From: Peribolospora baueri | Lineage: Eukaryota; Basidiomycota; Peribolosporomycetes; Peribolosporales; Peribolosporaceae | Direction: 5' to 3' | DNA length: 29,861 nt | NCBI GenBank assembly: GCA_029717555.1 | Contig: JAMDHS010000141.1 | Coordinates: forward strand, 1-29,861 | Shown here: piece after piece, positions 21,589 to 29,860 of the stretch | Layout of the letters: each line of letters starts with the position of its first letter | Numbering within the stretch: the stretch's first letter is position 1 | The notes under the pieces: generated by a model | Told to the model about the DNA's origin: nothing | The model's input: only the letters and a program-made list of their open reading frames with translations | Databases searched by the model: none | Program-made: the position numbers and the translations under genes

Positions 21589-23249
21589 ATGCCCGCCGTC
21601 GTGCCGTCCGTCCTCGAGCCGTTGCTCGCCAGGGCCGCGGCCTCCACGGGATCGAACTCGAGCAGGCTCGAGCCGAACATCACTCGTGCGTCTCGTTCTC
21701 CTTCGTTAGACTCAAGTCTCGCTTGTGGCTCGCTTTGCGGTCATGTGTGTGTGCATGCGAACCTGACCGACCATTCCGCTTCCTCTACTTTTCGCCCCTT
21801 TGCCCCTCTCTCCACCGAAAACGGCCTCGCAGAGCGAAATACCATCATTGTTGCATGCGCCTATGTAGCGATCATCATCATCCTTTGGAACGTGCCCATC
21901 CTGAACTACATCATATATCCCTTCAAGGTGCGCTCCCTGCGGTGGCAGGTGCCTTGGTGGGCATGGGGAGACGGACTCGTGGCGTTTGGCTCAATTCGTT
22001 CTCTCTCCCTCTGCGTGTTCCGTTGCCTTTTTCTCTCTGGCGATGAAGCTTCTTACTGTTGGCATGCACGAGGTGCGACCCGCTCGCTGTCCATTTTTCG
22101 TCTTTTTCCTTGATCTTTGCTCACCCCGTCCGTCCGTTCGCTACTTTCGCGTCTCTCGCTCTCACCCCGCAGTTCTCCCACGCCCTTTTGGGTCTTCTTA
22201 CCGGCGCAAAGATCGAGTCCATCACCCTTGACCCGGACGAAGGGGGAGCGACGCGCATGAGAGGCGGCATCCCTTGGATCACCCTGCCTGCAGGCTACTT
22301 GGGGAGCAGCCTCATCGGCGCCATCTTCATCGCTTGCGGCTTCGATGAGAAGGTGAGGGCCGCTATCGATCGCGGCGCGCACGTGTGGTGGGGAGGTGTA
22401 GACGCTGGAGCGATAGCCAGGTCTGGTGGATGGACAGTAATGGTTCTGACCGTCCGTCCGTGCGCCCGACCTCCAGGCCAGCAAGATTGCCTCTATTGTC
22501 CTCGCCTTCTTCTTCCTTGTCACGCTCTGGTGGGCGCGGAGAAACTGGCTGTGAGTCTCGCACTTGCCACCCTTTGTATCGCTCCACCTTTTGTATCGCT
22601 TCTCGTGCCAGTTCCGCTCACGTCCTCATCCTGCCATTACACAGCACGTGGGTCATCATCGTCGGTGTGGCGGGGCTGATCGTGCTGTTCTGGTTCGTAG
22701 CCCATGGCACCGTTCTGCGCTATCTCGTGCTGTTCATCGGCGTGATGAGCTGCCTGTATAGCGTGTGGGACATTGTCGATGACCGTAAGTGTTTCCATTC
22801 CACCGACCTGGCGCCGCCAGCTTGACTTGCTTGGCCTTTATCGCCTTTTTGTTCTGACCCACCGGCTTTCGGCCGTGTGGATGGGCCCTCTCATGTTTCC
22901 TCTTCTCGACCAACGCTCACAGTCATTCGACGCAAAGTGAACACGAGCGACGCCAGCCAGTTCGCCCACGTCATCGGATGCTGCCCGCCGCAGGTGTGGG
23001 GCGTCGTTTGGCTGTTCATCAGCTTGGTGAGCGCCCTGCCCTGTCTCGATCTGTCAGATCGGGCGCGGGTGAAGTGGCAGAGACTGGGAGATGAACGCGG
23101 ACGATCGTCGGCTGACTTGCCGTTCTCCTCGCTCGCTCCTCCGCGTACAGGGCTTCTTCGCGCTCGGCATCATCGTTGGCATTCTCGCCTTCAAGGACAG
23201 CGCATCGCAGCAGCAGCAGGAGAACCAATCATTCCTCCCGACCAGATGA
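21589..23249 (+). CDS. M50B-like membrane zinc metallopeptidase
   Basis: Eight exons (21589-21685, 21833-21927, 22049-22072, 22173-22352, 22477-22550, 22645-22784, 22923-23026, 23151-23249) give 270 aa. The third exon is only 24 nt. The sequence matches the fungal M50B-like peptidase family: VGMHEFSHALLGLLTGAKIE, TLDPDEGGATRMRGG, LPAGYLGSSLIGAIFIACGF, VLFIGVMSCLYSVWDIVDD and QVWGVVWLFISL. The zinc motif HEFSH (His71, Glu72, His75) is formed across the exon 3/4 junction. Asp residues in SVWDIVDD are the likely third ligand, by analogy with site-2-protease relatives. About six hydrophobic membrane segments are visible, the first at residues 37-56. The short Gln/Ser-rich C-terminus is cytosolic or lumenal. 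Its substrate and organelle are unknown; M50 peptidases cleave within or near membranes. Confidence 0.92.
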
Positions 23250-24728
23250 TCGGATCGGAATCTCGCAGCGAACGACGTCCCGACGACGACGTCCGATGAA
23301 CCATGCTGCGCGTGGGAAGACGCGAATTGGAAGGTGTATATACCTATACCCGGATGAGCGAATCGACGGACGGACGGACGGACGGACGGACGATGGGCCG
23401 GCCCGGATTCGCGCTCAACTGGACGATCCCTCTCTTCTATCGATCGGGCAGGGTGCCCGGCAGCTCGTCGCGGACGCCCTCTTCTTCTTCTTCTTCTCCT
23501 TCCTGCCTACACCTTGTATTTTCTCCCAACCGCACCCGGTTCCGGTTGTTCGAATCCATCGATTGTATTCCCAGCGCCATCCTTCCGGCTCAACCCTACC
23601 CTGTTCGAGTCGTGGATAGGAAACTCAAAACCGAACGAGGCGGAAGGAAGTAAAAGACTGGAAGGGGGAACAGAGAAGGCATGTCCCTGACCTCCGAACC
23701 TCTCGACCACGAGGGCAGGTCAGTCGACGACGACGACGACTCGAGGCCAGGACGAGAGGCTGGAAGAAGGCAGGGGCGAAAAAGCAGAGAAGAAGGGTAA
23801 GGCGCGGGACCAACGAGCGTCCGTCCCCGTCCCAGTCCCCTCCCCTCCGTCCCTTGCTCGTTTTCGCACCGCGCTTCACCTCGCTCTTCATGGGCATCAT
23901 GTCCGGCGGGCATAAAGCGATGCTAGAATGGCCAACTCGGTGGCTGGCGACTAGGAGAGACGAGGAGAAGAACAGAACATGGAAAATGGAACGAAGAAGA
24001 TGACCCGGGATGTCGAATCCCGGAAGAAGCCCGATTGCCAACGCGGCAAGGCAGGCAAGACTCGCAACAACGGGTCCCGTGCGCCCAAAAACTGACGATT
24101 CCTATCCACTTGCCAGGAACGGCACTCTGAATACGCACAACAGCGGTGCCTCGCCCCATCCGATGCCGCTTACCTCCGGTACTTGTTCCTTTCCTTCCGA
24201 GATGTCCACCCCCTGCCCTCGGCCAACAACACGGACAAGAAAGAAAGAAAAGAAAGAAAATTGTCGGTGCTTCTCGAACCTCCCGCCCAAGTCGCGATCC
24301 TCTCCGTCCAGGCGAGGCCTCTTAGAGCGGAAGGCGTCAAGGTACACCGAACAGTGGAAACTCCGCTCCGATCGACAGACCGAATCGGCGTCCCTTGTCA
24401 TTATTGCACCGTAATACAACCATGACGACGCGTCCTCCGCCATTTCCTCCCCTCTCGAACCTGCGACACGAGGGGGAGGTTCGGAGCGGGCTTAAACCGG
24501 TGCTTTGACGCATGACTGGACGGGCAATGGGTGGACAGACGATGGATGTGGGGGAGAGAAAAGAAGGGTTGCGTGAAAGCAAAACACCACGCGACGAGCG
24601 GGCTTGGGTCATGGCTGCTTTGGACGAGCGCGGGGAACGAGTGCTCGCATGGTTCGTGTTCGTGCCGATGACGAGTAGAATTCCGGAGCGAGGAGCTCTT
24701 GCACACCAGCGCAGCTCCGGACACGCCA
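23250..24728. other. Long convergent intergenic region with microsatellites
   Basis: This 1479-bp region lies between the 3' ends of the M50B gene (+) and the rescue factor (-). It holds a GACG microsatellite of seven units (23365-23392), a CTT tract (23481-23496) and purine-rich AAGAAAG stretches near 24235-24262. Two unconvincing open frames are a 38-aa Lys/Arg/Asn-rich ORF on plus (23979-24095) and a 113-aa ORF on minus (24102-24443, starting MAEDASSWLYYGA). Neither shows family motifs or a clear promoter. A diverged, lineage-specific gene cannot be excluded. Confidence 0.45.
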
Positions 24729-26089
24729 CTACCAATCGATAGCGCCCCTACCCCTTGAGCGTTTCACGTCTCCCCTCTTCTTCTTCTCTTCCTTCCTGCG
24801 CGTGTCCTCCGCAGCGGCGAGCCTTCTTACCCGTTCGCTCTGCTCCGGAGAAGTCTCGCCCGTTAGGCGGGAGGAAGCAAGGGTGAGGAGGTGTGCGCTG
24901 AGCTGGTGAAGGAGATCGCGCGGGCATGAAATCCAGCGAGGAGGATGACCTAGTTGGTAACCGGACGTCGAAGGGTCACACGGAGGGAGCCGCGCAAGCC
25001 ACACGCGAGGATACGAACAGAAGAACGTACTTTGTATAAGGCATCCTCTACGTTTGCATCTTGTGTTCGGGAGCGCTGAGAGGAGACGAGGAGCGAATGT
25101 GACGAAGTCACGTAGTAAGGCTGCACGAGGACGACATCGACGACGAGAACGAGGATGCGGCAGAAGTTAATGATGGGCAAATCGTCAGATAGCTCAGCGC
25201 CCAGGGAGCGCACGGCCTATGCAATCGAGCGGGAGCCATTCCCGCAAAGGATGAACGCCTCAAAGATGGGAGCGAGAAGGCGATGACCGCACCGAACGGA
25301 GGGCCGATTCGACCACGAAATCTGGTAGGAAGGCTGCAGCTTTCTTGAGGTCCAGCCGGACCGTCGCTTTTGTGCTTACTGGAACGATGAAATGGATTAT
25401 TAGAGGATGGAGAAAACAAAGTGGGGGATAATGAAAACGTCAGCGGTGCTTGGGGCGTGAGGGGAGGTAAGGGCTGCCACGGAAGGATGGGAGGCTGGGA
25501 TAAGGAGTATGGGGAGGGAATGCGGAATGGACGTCGGCACGACACGACCGCGGTCGCCAGACCGAGCGACGCTAAGACTCACGTTTGTTGACATTCTGTC
25601 CTCCAGGCCCGCTACTTCTGGAGAAAGAAATCTCGACGTCCTCTGCGAACAAAGAAAAGAGTGTCAAATGAATCGGTCGAGCGGGCGCTGCAGGAAAGAT
25701 GGGGCGGACAGACTGTTGAGGATGGCATCTCGAAGCGCATGCTCACCTATTCGCAAGCCCCTTCGCTCGAGAGCCTTAGCCTGCTTTCTCCATCTCCGCA
25801 TCTCCTCTTCGTCTGGGTTGTTTGCCGGCGAGGACGATGGAGCGGAACGGTGAGCATCGTACTTTGGCTTCACCTTGCTCAACCTCGCGGCGGTGAAAAA
25901 GGTCCTGCCCTTCCGTGTTCGGCTGTCCCCCGCGGGAAAAAAGCCGGCCCGACGGGCCCATATAGAGTGACCAGTCGAATTCGCATCGAACAAGTACGGA
26001 AAGGAGGCCAGCCGTGGCAGAGAGGGCAGCGAGTAGGGACCAAGGGGTGCTCGGCAGACGAGAAGGTCCACGAAGCGTGCCTGCCTCAT
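24729..26089 (-). CDS. Mitochondrial GGQ peptide release / ribosome rescue factor (ICT1/ArfB-like)
   Basis: Five minus-strand exons (26089-25747, 25642-25583, 25378-25293, 25120-25031, 24902-24729) join in phase to 250 aa. The core is unmistakable: EDVEISFSRSSGPGGQNVNK with the GGQ at residues 128-130, LSTKATVRLDL, ALRSPYYVTSSHSLLVSSQR and SRTQDANVEDALYKL. The C-terminal tail KEEKKKRGDVKRSRGRG is basic. This is a class I release-factor catalytic domain lacking the codon-recognition domain, plus the basic tail that ICT1/ArfB proteins place in the mRNA channel. Known members hydrolyse peptidyl-tRNA on stalled mitochondrial ribosomes. The first ~75 residues are Arg-rich and nearly free of acids (MRQARFVDLLVCRAPLG), fitting a mitochondrial presequence. 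Exact exon-1 structure is less certain than the rest. Intron 3 (172 nt) is the longest supported in the window. Confidence 0.88.
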
Positions 26090-26252
26090 CCTCGTCCCAG
26101 CCGGCGGCAGAAGAGGGAGAAGGGGATGGAGAAAGGAGGGGCGAAAGAAGAAGAGGTGCTATGGGAGCAAGTGATGAGCGGAGGACATAGCGTGGCCGAG
26201 GTAGCCAGGATGGATGTGATGGGGAAGGCCGTGGTGGTCGAGAAGGAAGAAC

Positions 26253-26268
26253 TTAGGGTTAGGGTTAG
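26253..26268. repeat. Short telomere-type TTAGGG array (telo-box)
   Basis: Sixteen bases read TTAGGGTTAGGGTTAG, 2.7 units of the telomeric repeat used by most filamentous and basidiomycete fungi. It is 164-179 bp upstream of the rescue-factor ATG, reading CTAACCC on that gene's strand. Two explanations fit. It may be a telo-box promoter element, of the type bound by Tbf1/Teb1-class Myb factors. It may instead be a small interstitial telomere left by break repair or former subtelomeric position. Confidence 0.75.
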
Positions 26269-26475
26269 ACTACCCCTTACGTGACGAGAGCCTGAGTGAA
26301 CGCCTTGGCAGTGGTCGGCATTGTATCTCTCTTGAGAAAATTTATGATGCCTTCGAAGCCCATCAGACGGAGGGTTTACAACGCCGTGTCACTCTACATT
26401 TGCGCGCTCACATGAATGTCCCAGACGTGAAAGTGAGCAAAGATCTTGGTTTCTTCACGCAACACGGCTCCAGAG

Positions 26476-26489
26476 CACCGTTTATATAC
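26476..26489. repeat. Left arm of 14-bp inverted repeat flanking recombinase relic
   Basis: CACCGTTTATATAC here is the exact reverse complement of 27863-27876. The two arms lie about 1.4 kb apart and enclose the recombinase relic. Similarity does not extend beyond the 14 bp on either side. The arm contains a TATATAA core, so a shared AT-rich promoter-like motif is an alternative to a transposon end. Confidence 0.35.
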
Positions 26490-26638
26490 ATACCACGGGT
26501 CAATCTATACAGCTGCAGCTGGCTAGAGAGAGGGCGTCACTGGAACATACGAAGAAGCGGTGGGTGCTCCGCTCCGCCATACTAATCACGTTAAATGCCT
26601 CAGAATGTATACCAGTCGGACCCAACGGGAAGACCTTA

Positions 26639-27840
26639 CTAGTCATGTTCAAGGGGCCACGAGTCGCACAGCTTTTGCAGTTTGTAGGAAAACTGCGAGC
26701 CGAGGCGACGATGGCGGGCCACCAGTACATCGCGCGTCGCCTCGGCCAGGGACTTGTAGGCGAGCTTGATTTGGGATTCAATATGCGGCAGTCAATGGGA
26801 GGGGTCAGCGCTGCACCGTCCTTCCAGAAGGACTCGTCCAAGACAAGCCCGGAGAGCCATGCGGTGTGCTGGGCGGCTTCCGTTTGATTTTCGTAATACT
26901 CGTCCAGTGCCGGACCTTCGAGTCCACTAGCATCGAGGTCTTGGAGGATGCCTAAAGCCATTTCAATGTCCATAATGTCAGTATCGCCGGAGTCAATCCG
27001 GTCGACTTGCATGGCACTTGCGCCGCTGTCCGACTGGCCCGCATTGGTGAGGTCCATCAGGGGTACGCGCGATGAGGCGACACCCTTGGCGATGGGCTGG
27101 ACATGGCTGGCGTTGGACGGAGTGGCGGCCGTGACTTCGGGATTCAAACAAAGTTGAGCTTGGCGCTCACTTTCGAAGCTGTGCAGCTCTTTGCGGAACT
27201 TGCGTGGGGCCAGGAGCAGTCTTCGGTGAGTCAACCTTCGTGCCGCCGTCCTGCAGACAGGCGCGACGACCTTGAGTAGAGATCTCCTTGGGGAAGTCGC
27301 CCCAAACGCGACGAAGCCCGTTCACTTGGGAGATCACGTCTGCTTTGTTGGTTGTGCGGCCCATCGCAACACTATGCAGGTCGGTCTGAAGGAATCCCAC
27401 CTGGTACGCCGTGCCGAACACCTTGGATCCCGTCGCATGTCCCATGCCAGCCTCGCGATCGGCGACGGTGATGCCCCGCGTTGTTGAGAGCATTACCGAC
27501 AAAACGACGAAACATGTATGGGACGACGCGGTCTGTTACGATGGGAGAGTGGCTTCAGAAGGCAGGCGAAGGAGGGGGCATCGCACGCACCATTCATAGA
27601 TGCTCACCTGTGATACCAACGCAAACGCCAATCCACTTCAGGTCCTTCCGAAAGATTTCGTCGTGTAGCGGCCGATCAATGGCGACGCTGCCAGATCCAC
27701 GCTCGACGCGTCGCATGACGAACGTGTTCTTGGCCTCCGGCTTGATTTCGAGGCGCATGGTCTCGCCGCGCTTGAGCCGGTCGAGCGCTTGGAAGAACTG
27801 GTCGGCCGAGGTGATGTGCATGAAAATTTGATCATGCAGA
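26639..27840 (-). pseudogene. Decayed tyrosine recombinase (DUF3435/Crypton-like DNA transposon), 5'-truncated
   Basis: Minus-strand coding fragments resemble the C-terminal catalytic part of fungal DUF3435-type tyrosine recombinases. In order they show KNTFVMRRVERG, then RPLHDEIFRKDLKWIGVCVGIT up to 27608. A 75-nt intron follows (27607-27533). Next come YMFRRFVGNALNNA, with the catalytic Arg region, and EAGMGHATGSKVFGTAYQ, matching the conserved GH...Y box. FLQTDLHSVAMGR follows. A long Asp/Ala-rich segment (TDIMDIEMALGILQDLD) and a basic end (SLAEATRDVLVARHRRL) reach a stop at 26639. The frame changes about three times, so it is probably dead. Nothing like the N-terminal half of such proteins precedes about 27840. 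Family assignment rests on motif memory and is moderate. Confidence 0.55.
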
Positions 27841-27862
27841 GCCACCTCTTCAACGTCTCGTC

Positions 27863-27876
27863 GTATATAAACGGTG
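27863..27876. repeat. Right arm of 14-bp inverted repeat flanking recombinase relic
   Basis: GTATATAAACGGTG is the exact reverse complement of 26476-26489. It sits just at the point where recognisable recombinase coding stops, which is why a boundary role is worth noting. On its own the length is close to what chance could give in a 30-kb window. Confidence 0.35.
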
Positions 27877-28693
27877 AACAAGAATGCATACTAGTGGAAA
27901 CTTGCGCGCCGCGCCGCTCATCAGAATCCAAGCGTAAAAGAGATCAAAAGGGCAATGTCTGGCACCCAAGCGACTCTGCACAAGCTCTGCTGAGACGACC
28001 GCCGAAAGGATGTACAGACAGAGAGGAAGAAACAGATGACACCAACGCAGCCGTAGAAGCAGGAAATGATCTCAGTGTGAAGCCGGTGGTCAGCGACACG
28101 TGAAGAGGCCGGCCCTTCCTGTGGCCGGGAGAAAGGACAAAAGTGGAAAAGTGGTGGACGAGCTAGCTACGGTGCTGCACCTGTTCATGAACATGTATAT
28201 AAAGAGAGCCCGACAGGGCGTCCGCATCTTTCCTCCCCAAGCTAAGAATACTTTTGTCACCGCTCAGGTTTCCTCCAGAGTTCCCCGTCCAGCATCAGCT
28301 CCTCTGTCCCAGCCTCCGCCCCATCCTCATTCCTGTCCTCGTCCCTGTCCCCGACTTGCCTGCTCCTTGCTTTGCGTCGACTTCCGGTGGACCTCCATTC
28401 CGGCCTCCGTCCCTCGCTCGTGACCCGACCTGCGTAGGGAAGTCCTCCCTGACAGACTCAAGGTTGGACGGGAGAGAGGTCTAGGCCGCGCGGGACTTAC
28501 CCCAGGAAAGATGGCCAGTCATGGCTGAATTTCAGGCAGCAGGGAGGGAGCTAGAAGCTAGGACGGATGGCTGAAGAAAACTATAGGAAGGCGCGGGTTA
28601 TACCTTGGACAATCGCCAGTTCGGAAGGTTCCGGTATCGGGAGATCCCGAGGTCGATTCCTGACACTCATTCTGAGACACCTAGTTTGCCACG
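27877..28693. other. Accessory intergenic region between recombinase relic and WD40 gene
   Basis: No confident gene is seen in these 817 bp. There is a TATA-box-like TATATAAAG at 28196-28204 on plus, but no substantial ATG-initiated frame follows. A CACGTG lies at 28097-28102. At 28241-28259 a plus-strand string encodes AKNTFV and resembles part of the recombinase relic at wobble level (see findings). The stretch 28290-28350 is a CT-rich tract. The end of the interval should be 3' UTR of the minus-strand WD40 gene. Confidence 0.45.
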
Positions 28694-29860
28694 TTAAACT
28701 ATACCCAATGCTTTCCGGCCATCCACGATAGTCACAAAGCCAGCGGGACTTCCGACGACCAATCGGCCGCTGTGCAATGCTTGAGCAACCCCTCTGTTTT
28801 CCAATGGCATCCACCATTGTCTCCTGCCCCAGTCGTCCTTCACCCATCCATCCTTGTCGACCAAGAGCAACTTCTGCTGCGACATTTCAGCAAGTTCTTG
28901 GCTTTCCATGCCTTCGCCACCAGACGGAATAGCAGCATCATTAGCCATCTTCCACACAAGGACTTCTTCCACCGACATCGAGACGATCCGCTTCCCGTCT
29001 CGGGAGAAGGCGACCGAGAAAACCGGACCCGTATCACCTTCGAGTCTACCGACCGCCTCGCCCGTCGACGCGTCCCACATCCGGAGGGTGCTGTCGCCCG
29101 TGCTGTCGCCCGAACGAGAGACGATTCGTTTCCCATCTGGGGAGAAGGCGACCGAGAGGACCCGACCCGTGTGACCTTCGAGCGGTCTACCGATCGCCTC
29201 ACCCGTCGACGCGTCCCGCATCCGGAGGGTGTTGTCGTGGGAACCAGAGACGATTCGCTTCCCATCTGGGGAGAACGCGACCGACGTGACCCAACTCGTG
29301 TGACCTTCGAGCGGTCTACCGATCGCCTCACCCGTCGACGCGTCCCACATCCGGAGGGTGTTGTCATCCGAATCAGAGACGATTCGCTTCCCATCTGGGG
29401 AGAAGGCGACCGAGAGGACCGAACTCGTGTGACCTTCGAGCGGTCTACCGATCGCCTCACCCGTCGACGCGTCCCACATCCGGAGGGTGTTGTCATACGA
29501 ACCAGAGACGATTCGCTTCCCGTCTGGGGAGAAGGCGACCGAGAGGACCCGACCCGTGTGACCTTCGAGCGGTCTACCGATCGCCTCGCCCGTCGACGCG
29601 TCCCACATCCGGAGGGTGTTGTCGTGGGAACCAGAGACGATTCGCTTCCCATCTGGGGAGAAGGCGACCGAGAGGACCGAACTCGTGTGACCTTCGAGCG
29701 GTCTACCGATCGCCTCACCCGTCGACGCGTCCCACATCCGGAGGGTGTTGTCGTGGGAACCAGAGACGATTCGCTTCCCATCTGGGGAGAACGCGACCGA
29801 CGTGACCCAACTCGTGTGACCTTCGAGCGGTCTACCGATCGCCTCACCCGTCGACGCGTC
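28694..29860 (-). CDS. WD40 repeat protein with near-identical repeats, C-terminal part (NLR-type candidate)
   Basis: The minus-strand frame enters from beyond the window and ends at TAA 28694-28696, giving 388 codons. Six 43-46-residue WD40 units (LEGHTSSVLSVAFSPDGKRI, SGSHDNTLRMWD, ASTGEAIGRP) are followed by a seventh, degenerate unit (LEGDTGPVFSVAFSRDG, VLVWKM). A non-repeat tail follows, with LLLVDKDGWVKDDWGRRQWWMPLENRGVAQALHSGRLVVGS. This GW...WWMP...R ending is typical of fungal multi-domain WD40 proteins whose N-terminus often carries a NACHT or NB-ARC NTPase. Here the N-terminal domains are outside the window, so NLR status is inference. No intron is needed within the visible part. 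High repeat identity with variation at few positions suggests concerted evolution and recognition-type diversification. Confidence 0.9.
   Translation of the reverse strand, partial: DASTGEAIGRPLEGHTSWVTSVAFSPDGKRIVSGSHDNTLRMWDASTGEAIGRPLEGHTSSVLSVAFSPDGKRIVSGSHDNTLRMWDASTGEAIGRPLEGHTGRVLSVAFSPDGKRIVSGSYDNTLRMWDASTGEAIGRPLEGHTSSVLSVAFSPDGKRIVSDSDDNTLRMWDASTGEAIGRPLEGHTSWVTSVAFSPDGKRIVSGSHDNTLRMRDASTGEAIGRPLEGHTGRVLSVAFSPDGKRIVSRSGDSTGDSTLRMWDASTGEAVGRLEGDTGPVFSVAFSRDGKRIVSMSVEEVLVWKMANDAAIPSGGEGMESQELAEMSQQKLLLVDKDGWVKDDWGRRQWWMPLENRGVAQALHSGRLVVGSPAGFVTIVDGRKALGIV

Larger units (their letters stand above)
26090..26638. other. Upstream region of rescue factor, to the recombinase relic
   Basis: These 549 bp separate the rescue-factor start (-) from the downstream end of the recombinase relic (-). 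The first ~150 bp are purine-rich on plus (pyrimidine-rich on the transcribed minus strand), as expected of a fungal promoter/5' leader. A TTAGGG array is at 26253-26268. The part from about 26310 to 26520 is visibly more AT-rich and contains one arm of a 14-bp inverted repeat (26476-26489). No gene is seen. Confidence 0.5.

Noticed and set aside
23546-23558. GTTCGAATCC, a tRNA B-box-like string
   Set aside because: The flanking bases cannot form a T-stem, and no A-box or cloverleaf is present upstream.
23979-24095. 38-aa Lys/Arg/Asn-rich ORF starting MENGTKK
   Set aside because: Too short and without motif, Kozak support or visible splicing to more coding sequence. Kept only as a note in the intergenic entry.
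24102-24443. 113-aa minus-strand ORF starting MAEDASSWLYYGA
   Set aside because: No recognisable domain. It sits where the 3' UTR of the rescue factor is expected, and the second half is low complexity.
25189-25245. tRNA-like A-box and arms (TAGCTCAGC; GCTC/GAGC stem; GCGGG/CCCGC stem with 7-nt loop)
   Set aside because: Only 19 nt separate the two stems, too few for an anticodon arm. The acceptor strands do not pair and the T-loop is not TTCRANN. It lies antisense inside intron 3 of the rescue factor.
25661-26284. 207-aa plus-strand ORF
   Set aside because: It is the antisense shadow of the rescue factor's first exon and promoter. The GGQ gene on the minus strand explains the region better.
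26564-26887. 107-aa plus-strand ORF with protein-like composition
   Set aside because: It is antisense to the recombinase relic; the minus-strand fragments fit a family while this one does not.
28840-29847. 335-aa Arg/Ser-rich repeat frame (RRSVDRSKVTRV units)
   Set aside because: It is the frame-shifted shadow of the WD40 repeats with the same 129-bp period.
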